From: Syngnathus acus
Lineage: Eukaryota > Chordata > Actinopteri > Syngnathiformes > Syngnathidae
Assembly (NCBI RefSeq): GCF_901709675.1
Contig: NC_051091.1
Span: 9,954,967 to 10,018,966, forward strand
Reading direction: 5' to 3'
DNA length: 64,000 nt
Shown: positions 47,868 to 64,000 of the stretch, in pieces
Layout: every line of letters starts with the position of its first letter
How positions within the stretch are numbered: the stretch's first letter is position 1
Notes under the pieces: generated by a model
What the model saw: only the letters and a program-made list of their open reading frames with translations
Told to the model about the DNA's origin: nothing
Database searches by the model: none
Position numbers and translations under genes: made by a program

Positions 47868-48167
47868 ATTAAAGTCCCAATGATCGTCACACACACATCT
47901 GGATGTGGTGAAATTTGTCTTCTGCATTTAACCCATCCCCATGTAATTTTGATCCATCCCCTGGGGGAGAGGGGAGCAGTGAGCAGCAGCGGTGCCGCGC
48001 TCGGGAATCATTTGGTGATCTAACCCCCCAACTCCAACCCTTAATGCCGAGTGCCAAGCAGGGAGGCAATGGGTCCCATTTTTATAGTCTTTGGTATGAC
48101 CCGGCCGGGCTTTGAATCCACAACCTTCCAGTCTCAGGGAGGACACTCTACCACTAGGCCACTGAGC
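47868..48167 (-). mobile_element. tRNA-derived SINE
   Basis: On the minus strand it opens GCTCAGTGGCCTAGTGGTAG, an A-box-like tRNA start, followed about 40 bp on by a B-box-like GGTTGTGGATTCAAAGCC. The body runs through CATTGCCTCCCTGCTTGGCA and the tail ends GTGTGTGACGATCATTGGGA. I recognise this as a fish tRNA-head SINE family. Its head and tail are both present, so it is near full length. A target duplication was not clear. Confidence 0.75.
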
Positions 48168-48767
48168 TTGTTAAATTAAATTGACTAACCGCTCCCTAAA
48201 CATTATGATTGGCACAAATGTAGTGACGCACAACAACAAAGTGCAATCTAAGGTGCACATACCTGCACATTGATTTTAAAGTGTGGAAGGTGCTTAATTA
48301 GTTTCATTAACTCTTGGACCCTTTGAATGAAACAAGATACCAATATATCTTGGTGTAATACAAAAAAAGGAAGGTTTTTGAATATAGCTCTTCTACTATG
48401 AATTGTGAATGTGTTATATAAATAAAGAAAGTATTGTTTTGTATTTTTGTACATAATCAGTACCTTGTACAAGCTAATGTTAAGTCCAATGAGTTAAACA
48501 GTGTGAATCTAAACAATTAACAAGTAGTGAGAAAGTGTGCTTAGAAATGGGCGACCAAAAGTGCTTATTGAACAGAAAAAACAAAAAAATATCTGACCCC
48601 TCTTGGGCTGGACATCCATTAACGTCAATAGTGTTCTTGTTGGCCAACAAATAGATTTTTGACACAGACGCCAAAGCAAACCTACAACTCTACCGTAACA
48701 ACTTTCTAGTCTCTACCCACTTTGTATCATATGTGAGCTTTAAAAGCGCTGAACATTTTCTCTACAG

Positions 48768-49107
48768 CCATGGTGTCAAACTCTTTTTTGTCACGGGCCG
48801 CATCATAGTCATAGTTTCCCTCGGAGTGCCATTATGAGTGTCAACGTCTTCTATATACATACAGTAGAGGCTACACAACAAACCCATGAATAACTAGTTT
48901 TGAACCCAGAGACTAGTAAAAATTGTTCAAATATTCTAAAAGGATGAACGGTAATACAAATTGCTAGCAATGCCTCTATTATTTAAAAGTTAAGACATTG
49001 TAATTTTAGTAGTGACACAAAGTCGATGCAAAATCTGTCTTTGCAGGCCACATAAAATGATGTGGTGGGCCGTATCTGGCCCCCGGGCCTTGAGTTTGAC
49101 ACCTATG
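48768..49107. mobile_element. Short hAT-type MITE with 8-bp target duplication
   Basis: The ends are CCATGGTGTCAAACTC and GAGTTTGACACCTATG, inverted complements with two mismatches over 16 bp. The perfect octamer CTCTACAG flanks it on both sides (48760-48767 and 49108-49115). This fits the nTnnnnAn target pattern of hAT elements. The interior (GTCACGGGCCGCATCATAGT; GTGGGCCGTATCTGGCCCCC) has no coding capacity. Confidence 0.88.
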
Positions 49108-49302
49108 CTCTACAGGATATGTAATACTGTCTAAATGAGCGCCGTCCCATGTATAAAAAAAAAAGTGATTACTATAAAAATAACCTACTTCAAGCACCAC
49201 ACAGAATGATGTAGATTAGGAGAGGTGACCTGTCACAAGGTTACAGTACAGCACACACGCGAGCAGACAAGAAGGCCAAAACGCAGCCTCGAGTGGAATC
49301 GA

Positions 49303-50889
49303 TCATATCGACACATTGTTGGGTTTGGGTTCCACTTTGACCATGCCCATTCTCTTCTTGAGCAATTTGTCCTCATTGTTCAACTTGGTCCGGATGGCCG
49401 TCCTGATCTGGCTGCTGTCCACGCCAAACTTGACCCGCACGTGATCTGGAGGGAGGGATCACACGATAAGGAAGACAAATCAAAAGGTTGCGTAAGACTG
49501 CTGAGATGATGTCGAATCCTACATCCACACATGGACACTAATTTGTAGTAATGAGTAGAAGCCTATCTCTAGGTCAGGGTACATCCCAGAACTGGTTGCT
49601 AGGCAATCCCAGACCCCACATAGGAAGGTCAAAACTGAGATTCAAACTCAGAACCTTTCGAGAGCTGAATGAATAAAAGATGAAGGAAAATCTCACTCAA
49701 GTTGTACTCATTGCAACGGTAGTGCTACAGATGAATTATTAATCATTCATATTGTCAATCAGCAACCTACTGATGATGCTCCTGAGGATCTCAGGTGGGA
49801 GCTGGGGCTTGGAGCAGTCCTCCCCAGTCACAGTGTTCCTGCGGCCCTGCAGCGAGTGCGTGGCTAGCGTCTCTCTGTCAAAAAGCATCATAAGCAGCGC
49901 GGCGGTGTATTTCTTGTAGTCGGAGATTTCGCCCACATGCTCGTAAAGATTTCTTGGAACGCGGAGGTCTTCAGCGAGGTACATGTAGTTGTTGGTATCC
50001 TGAGGGGGAGAAAGATCCTGAGTGTGACGACGCATAAGAAGCGTGGCCAGGCGACACCGACAAAAGAGTGCTGACCTCTGGCTTGTCGCCTACTGCTTCC
50101 GTTTGGGCCTCGGGCCCCGGCAGGAAAGCGATGTCTTCGTCTTGGGAGTTGTGCGGCACCATCGTCGCGTCGCCGCCTTGAAGAACGTGGTCCAGCGTGG
50201 CTCGGAGCTGATGAGCCGTGTGTCGCATCTCCGCCATGAGGGTGTTCATCTCTGCACCGAGCAAATGACCATTCTGCTCAAGCATGTACACAATTTGGGC
50301 TAATGGAAAAAACATTTTTACTGTTGGATCAATCATACAGTTTGAACACATTTTTTTTCATCACTGCAAACTTTATATAAATATTCAGTCCCAACTACAA
50401 AGTTAAACTTGGCATTATCCTCTTCACCAGGATGCAAACAGAACATTCAGAGAAGCAACCCATCTTATTTATGAGAACACAGAAAAATATTCTCTCCTCC
50501 TTCTGCCCACCTTTCATCTCCCTCAATTCTCTCTCAGCCAAAATTCGACATCGCCGTTCATATTTGAGTTGGGCCTGCAGCTCTTCTATCTTCATCAGCA
50601 GGCTGATGGTGTCCGTTCGGATGCCTTGACTCCCTTCGTCATTAATTTCCTCAAATTCCTGCTGTCGGGTGAGAGGAAAGCACGATCGTAATTGGGAATA
50701 AATGCACAACGCGTTGTGTGTGCAGAGTTCACAAGAGATGCAGCCTACCTCGGTGTGGAAAAAAGGAGAGTAAGTGGACTCGGGCAACTCCTCCATTGGA
50801 CCATCCTCCGGTGGGACCGTGTTGAGCTTTAGCATCTTTGGCGGCGGCGTCGGAGATGGGGTCGCCCCCGCCTCTCTCTTGGGTGGCAT
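49303..50889 (-). CDS. Coiled-coil and BEN-domain protein; complete, 5 coding exons
   Basis: BEN domains bind DNA or proteins in chromatin and transcription factors, mostly repressors; the exact member is not recognised. Coding exons (minus): 50889-50749, 50661-50511, 50299-50076, 49999-49771, 49445-49303; all phases join, 888 nt, 295 residues. The first exon starts at an acceptor (50905) 16 bp before the ATG, so a noncoding first exon is expected. Residues 1-25 are basic and proline-rich (MPPKREAGATPSPTPPPK). A coiled coil spans about 60-110 (KIEELQAQLKYERRCRILAE, IVYMLEQN). An acidic linker follows, then a BEN domain at about 178-275 (LYEHVGEISDYKKYTAALLM, FDRETLATHSLQG, PPEILRSIINHVRVKFG). 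Near the end, MVKVEPKP contains a VKVE SUMOylation-type motif. The layout resembles BEND5/BEND6/NACC-type proteins, but identity is too low by eye to choose. Confidence 0.82.
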
Positions 50890-50905
50890 AAGGTTCAAGG
50901 GAAAT

Positions 50906-51663
50906 CTAGAGAGGGAAGACACATTTTGTGAAGTTCGGCCCAGCGATCGGCGTCTAACTTTCAGCCAAGGAGGGAGACTAAAATGGAAAGTTAGTTAACG
51001 CCATGTCCTCAGCTCGACCCCTCGGCTGCAGCCTACTTAGCTCACCGTGATAAACAATATCTAATAAATTCGCTTTTTATGGATACAGTGGTGGAAATGA
51101 AGCTCACCTGGGCCCTCAGCTCGTATCGAGAAATTTAAGTGCAACGACACCCACTGAGGACAAAGGCAGTGCAATATATCATGCAAATACTGCGTAGTAG
51201 AGGAAGTAAGAGTACTACTACAGTACTACAGTACATGGATCCCCGTGTAATAATATCACTGTTAAATGTGTAGCTCGTAAGGTTTTGAGCTCAATTCGTG
51301 GAGGAAACAGATTAAATTTATTTTTAATATATATAGTTTGAATATGTCACGAATAACTATTAGAATTTTTAAATAGTTTATCTTATACGTGGAACAAAAT
51401 CGAGACTTATTTTTCTCCAGGGGACTTATTTTTGGACAGGACTGCTTCCTGTTTTACTAGATTTTCTTTGAACCAATAAGATTGCAAAGCTTTCTAAAAA
51501 GGCGGGATGTAGTAGGCATCGACGAATCAGCAACAAGCTTCATTCCAATTCAGTGTCGGTTAGGTTGACCAGCGTGCTACCCATGAGGGTCCAATGTTGA
51601 CTTGAATCCTAAGAAATTTAGGATTGTTTTTCCAGAGTAGCTCGTATTAAGACGTTTTCCACA
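50906..51663. promoter_or_regulatory. Probable shared promoter between the BEN-domain gene (minus) and rrp9 (plus)
   Basis: The two genes diverge with 758 bp between the BEN gene's first coding exon and the rrp9 start codon. The interval must hold a noncoding first exon of the BEN gene and the promoters of both. Local CpG-containing stretches occur at 50940-51050. No TATA box was identified, as is common for such housekeeping promoters. Confidence 0.5.
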
Positions 51664-54658
51664 ATGTCGTCGTTTTTTATCAAGGGGTCAAAAAAATACC
51701 AAGTAGCAAAAACGGGGGTAAAGACATCGAAGCGGAAAGTAAGTTTAGCGGACCGGGGCGAAGTAGCCACTGCTCACTGCTAAATGAATTTGCCTTGCAT
51801 ACCTGCACGTTTAATCTTGCATGTCACGATCGATTTCATTTTTCAAAATCTTTGACTCAGGGTGACGCCGACCCGGCTGCGAAGGGCAAAGCCAAGAAAC
51901 AGAAAGCAAAGTATAACGAAGAGATTTCCAGCGACTCTGACACAGAGAGGTAGACAATTCGGGTCAAACTTTTAGCAGGTATTTATTCAGAGAATAACAA
52001 TATCTATTTTTGTTGGACAGTCCGATAGTTCCCAAGAGAGGTCAGGCCAAAGAGGACTATGACTATGACGAGACACCGCAGGAGAAGAAACTGAGATTAG
52101 CCAAACTTTACCTCAACCAGTTAAAGGATCAAGGTAAGCTTCTACTTATATATCATCATTTATGAAGTCTACTTTCTTATACCTGTTCATTCTGTTTTGA
52201 ATAGAGGAAGAAAAGATAGAAAATGACTCTTTTGAGACTGATTTGATTGCGGGAAGACTTCAAGAAGAATTGGTAAGACAATTTCTGGAAAGAATGCTGT
52301 GTTGAACAAAGATCTAAAATATTGTCTTTCTTTCTTTTTTAAAGCTTGAGCAGAAAGGAAAGCTACAGCGGTTCATTGCCAAAGATGTAAGAAGTAATTA
52401 AATGTCTTTGGTGGGGTGGGTTTACCCATTAAGTATCGTTTTTGTCTTTTAGCTATTACCACCCGACGCTTCAGATATCCGTCTGTTACGAGGACACAAG
52501 CTCCCAATAACCTGCCTGGTTATCAGTCCTGACGATAAGTTCATCTTCTCTTCCGCAAAAGACTGCTCCGTAATTAAATGTAACGTACCGTCGGTTTATT
52601 TTCTGCATAGCCCGCGGTGACATCATATGTGTTTTAAATGTTTTTTCTACAGGGAATGTCGAGAGTGGGAAAAAGCTACATGTCATACCTGGTGGGAGGA
52701 AAGGGACAGAGGATCGCCATGTTGGACATACGGCTCAAGTCTTGTGCATGTCCATATCATCCGATGCCAAATACTTGGTGAGCACTCACACTTTTACAGT
52801 GCAAACCGTAACTAACATTTTGAGTAGTAAAAAACTTGGTCTTTATTTAGGCCACCGGTGACATGAATAAACTGATTATGATTTGGGAAGCTGAAACGTG
52901 CAAGCATCTCTACAAATTCACAGGACACAAAGGCCCCGTGTCGGTAGGTAGTCGCCTATCGTCAGGATTTAATTTATTTGATTTACTTTTAGGGTGTTGA
53001 TTTATCTATCAGTCTAGCTTTTGTGGGGTGGTCTGATTTTTTTTTAAGGCCACATTTCTGAGCTGTCAAGCTCACACCTGTTTGCTTGCAGGGTCTCTCG
53101 TTCAGGAAGGGAACTCACGATCTGTACAGTGCCTCACATGATCGCTCCATCAAAGTGTGGAATGTGGATGAAAACGCATATGTGGAAACTCTGTGAGTGA
53201 CACCTTAAAAAAAAATCAGCATTTACAAAGGTAGCGTTTCTTAATTTTGAATCGTTGTTGACATTTACCTGCCCTTGATGACTTTAAACAGCTTCGGCCA
53301 TCAGGACGCCATCACGGGACTGGACTGCTTAAGCCGAGAACGTTGCGTGACCGCCGGCGGCCGAGACCACAGCGTGCGGGTGTGGAAGATCGCAGAGGAG
53401 TCGCAGCTGGTCTTCCACGGCCACGAGTGAGTGCTTGCGTGTGTCACTTGATGGCGCCAGTGAGTTAACACTAAGCTTTTTTGAATTTTGTTTCGCACAG
53501 CCAACCAACAGTGGTTTATGTAAAAGTCCCGGTCAATGTTAAATGGAAGCATTGTAGTGGCTGGCGTTAATCAAAAGGCAGAAGCCACTTTTAATTTGTC
53601 ACGACTGTTTCTTCCAGGGGTTCAATCGATTGCATCCAGCTCATCAACGAGGAGCACATGATCACAGGAGCTGACGACGGGTACGTCCTGTCATCAGCAA
53701 AACTTTGGACCCCTGTCATTATCATTAGCATGTCAGTCTGACTCAGTTTCTGGTCCCACCTCTCAGCTCTGTGTGTCTTTGGAGCGTCAATAAGAAGAAG
53801 CCCCTCAGCACGGTGAAGCAGGCTCACGGTTGCCATGGAGACCCCGGGCTGGAGCAGCCTCACTGGGTCGCCGCGGTAGCCGCGCTTCAGAATAGCGACG
53901 TCGTAGCCTCAGGTGCCTCTGGCTGTGAGAGTCCTTCCCAACACACACACACATGTTCATTAAGGCTTGTTGAATAGATGCAAATTTGTTCCGCTCGGTG
54001 TGACACGCACACGTTTCCATTTGGTTGAGTGTTTTGGACACAAGACCAATATGTTGATCCAAAGTCACTATAGCTTCTGTTTCACAGGTTCCAGCAACTC
54101 GCAGGTGCAAGTGTGGAAATGCAGTCCGAATTATCGAGGGCTTGAGCCTCTCTTCAATATTCCACTGGTAAGAGCAACTTGGAATGGACCGACTTTCGCA
54201 CAACACGTCGCCTTCGTGTTTTCTTATTCTGCGTACTTCTTTTCCCTCGCTCAGATCGGTTTTGTCAACAGCTTGAAGTTTTCACACTCTGGTCACTTCT
54301 TGGTGGCAGGTGTCGGGCAGGAACACAGGTAATATGGCTGTTTCCATGACAACCGTTCCCTGACATCTTTTTTAGCATCAGATGTTGTCCACTAGATGGT
54401 AGTGTTCTACTTTCGTATTACGAAAAAGGTCATTTGACCTGCTGGCTGGTCAAATTCAGTTATTAGTAAATAGCACTAATTGAATCCCCATGAACAAAAA
54501 TGAGCTAATAGAAAGAGTATACTGTGGTATTAAAATGTCATCTGTCTCTGTGCAGGTTGGGTCGATGGTGGAGACAAAAAGAGGCCCGCAACGGAATCTG
54601 TATCATTCCCCTTAAAAGGAAACCTACCAATCAAGATGAAGCCCTTACAACAGAATAG
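51664..54658 (+). CDS. rrp9: U3 snoRNP protein Rrp9 (U3-55K), WD40 protein; complete, 15 exons
   Basis: Family knowledge: a nucleolar protein that binds the B/C motif of U3 snoRNA in the small-subunit processome for early 18S pre-rRNA cleavage. Exons: 51664-51738, 51861-51949, 52021-52133, 52205-52272, 52345-52386, 52453-52579, 52653-52777, 52851-52943, 53092-53192, 53292-53426, 53618-53680, 53767-53912, 54088-54167, 54255-54328, 54556-54658. They join to 1434 nt, 477 residues (human 475). The N terminus is basic with KKQKAKYNEEISSDSDTE, then EKKLRLAKLYLNQL. WD repeats fill about 140-455: SAAKDCS-like SSAKDCSVIKWNVESGKKLH, GHKGPVSGLSFRKGTHDLYS, ASHDRSIKVWNV, FGHQDAITGLD, AGGRDHSVRVWKIAEESQLV, GSIDCIQLINEEHM. 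The end has VAGVGQEHRLGRWWRQKEAR. Introns are small, 66-259 bp. A polyadenylation signal follows the stop by only 22 bp. Confidence 0.97.
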
Positions 54659-56212
54659 TGGACTTATTTTTGTTTTGTGAATTAAAATTGTTTCAAAGTT
54701 TATGACTGATTCCTTTGTTTGCTCAACACTGAAAATATTATATATCACGTGAATATGAGATGAGAATTATATTGGTATCTTTTTTTTAGGTAAGCTAAAA
54801 TATTGAAACATTCATGTTTTTGAGGGCTCAAATTGGTTTTTCCAGTACCATTTAAAACTTTCTGGAGAGTAAGAAAGTAACACCACACTGTGTTGTTAAT
54901 GGGAGGTTCTTTGTCATTGTTTAGCAAACACAGTCACTTGCTGTTCTAATGATTAGCAGTTAGCTTGTGGAACAAAAATTATTAATATCCAGACAGTGTA
55001 TTTAAAAACAATACAAGTGCCAACTACATTTATTTATCTCTCGTCTTTTTGCAGTTTGACTTACAAATCTCCACCAAAACAGCTTTGAGAGACATCATTG
55101 AACTGAAATGGCACCCCCCTGTTAATAAAATAAAATAATTTAAAGAAAATGAATAAATGCTATGGATGCACATCACAGTGTAAAAATACTGAAAATCTTC
55201 AAATGCTGCGCATTCACAACATCCTACAGAAATGAAAGCAACATGTTAATATTATTAATTTGGATGCAAGTCAGGTTTATGTGGAGGCAGACCTGACATG
55301 GTCTTCAGCCCGTATGAGTAGAACATCACATGTTGATACACATTACATAAAAAAAAAATATTATTAATACCTAGGTATTGCCAAATTCATAATTATACTT
55401 CCTATTGGCTCTTAATTGTTTTTGAAAATGTTAAAATACAACTCTATTCTCTATTCTGATATTACAAAAACATTTTTTATTTACATAAGTTACATAAAAG
55501 CACGTGTTCTAAAGTAGAATGTCTACATCAACACATTTTCCTCAGGAGTTATCTAATTTCCCATGTTATACTCACTAAGATGGGTCACATTTTTTTCTTA
55601 CTACGTTAAATAAACATTTTTAGTCTTCAAACATCGTATATATTCACAGCACTGGACGGACAATAAGATAAGAACAGCTGTATTACGTTATCGCTGCACA
55701 CAACATGACAAGTTAGGACAAGGCACGGTGCAAGGCGTCACGAGCCAGAATTTAGTAGGATTTTATAGCCCCAAAAATGCATACATTATAATAGAAAAAT
55801 TGAAATATTCTTTTCTTTTAGTGGTTTGTTTCATAATGGCGAATTTGATATGAGCAAATAAAGCTTTAGAATGTGCAATTATTAAGTTCTTGTTAGATTG
55901 TTGTGAATGTATCAATATGGCCTGTCCAGTTGTTAAAGCTTACACAATAATGACCCTGGAACAGATTATTATTATTATTATTCCGGCCAGATAGAGCCTA
56001 ACTTTTTTAAATGATTTCCTACTAAATTCTCACAAAAACACATTGTCCAAGTGTAAACCAAAGAAGTCACAGTATATTAAATAATCTATACAAACGAGGG
56101 CCTGTCGAGCGATCCCTACTGTTCGCTGGGGGGCAGCGTCAGTTCTGCCCGCACATTGTCTCTCTGGCGCCGTGGCGACCGGGCCTCTTTACGCACGATG
56201 ATGGGATGGCGC
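54659..56212. other. Convergent spacer between rrp9 and grm2
   Basis: The left end is the short rrp9 3' UTR. The rest lies downstream of the grm2 stop on the minus strand and probably contains the grm2 3' UTR. It is AT-rich, with several TTTATT (minus AATAAA) candidates, for example near 55030 and 55475. No coding exon or transposon was recognised. Confidence 0.5.
54681..54686 (+). other. Polyadenylation signal of rrp9
   Basis: ATTAAA, the commonest variant signal, starts 23 bp after the rrp9 stop codon, with a T/G-rich stretch (TTCCTTTGTTTGCTC) some 30 bp further on. Confidence 0.6.

Positions 56213-64000
<7,788 letters not shown>

Larger units (their letters stand above)
47543..49302. other. 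Spacer between the caveolin and BEN-domain genes
   Basis: The left end is the 5' flank of the caveolin gene and the right end the 3' flank of the BEN-domain gene, both on the minus strand. Between them sit two intact-looking short mobile elements: a SINE (47868-48167) and a hAT-type MITE (48768-49107). No coding exon was recognised. Confidence 0.6.

Overview
The window is vertebrate nuclear DNA, most likely from a teleost fish with a compact genome. It carries seven multi-exon genes with GT/AG introns. Their products are vertebrate-specific (Kv2 channel, prostacyclin synthase, srGAP, oxytocin/isotocin receptor, caveolin, mGluR2). Intergenic DNA is AT-rich and full of microsatellites, MITEs and a tRNA-derived SINE of the kind common in ray-finned fish. 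I cannot name the species from the sequence. All exon models were built by hand from reading frame, splice sites and recalled family sequences; no search was run.

Layout, left to right. (1) 5-580, minus: first coding exon of kcnb1; the rest lies off the left edge. (2) 2717-8530, minus: complete 10-exon ptgis. (3) 10326-30744, plus: complete 22-exon srgap3, with two near-identical, oppositely oriented MITEs in its introns, a 189-bp Z-DNA-prone tract and older transposon relics. (4) 30745-41487: the only long gene-free stretch, AT-rich, with a 262-bp tandem duplication and a 3.9-kb palindrome (36872-40811) whose core is made of 235-bp tandem units that are themselves hairpins. (5) 41488-45190, plus: complete two-exon oxtr. 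(6) 46576-47542, minus: a caveolin of caveolin-2 type. (7) 49303-50889, minus: a coiled-coil plus BEN-domain protein, divergent from (8) 51664-54658, plus: complete 15-exon rrp9. (9) 56213-61109, minus: the last four exons of grm2; the 5' exon or exons lie off the right edge.

The genes do not form one pathway. The order joins blocks that in human lie on 20q13 (KCNB1-PTGIS), 3p25 (SRGAP3, OXTR, CAV3) and 3p21 (RRP9, GRM2), which suggests an inherited neighbourhood. Four products act at the plasma membrane (Kv2 channel, isotocin receptor, caveolin, mGluR2), and srGAP3 acts on membrane curvature and Rac/Rho signalling. Rrp9 is a nucleolar housekeeping protein.

The best candidate for something undescribed is the palindrome at 36872-40811, a foldback-like element with nested symmetry. 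Also notable are a caveolin-2-type gene where mammals have CAV3, the inverted MITE pair bracketing srgap3 exons 9-13, and an intact short hAT-type element (48768-49107) with a perfect 8-bp target duplication.
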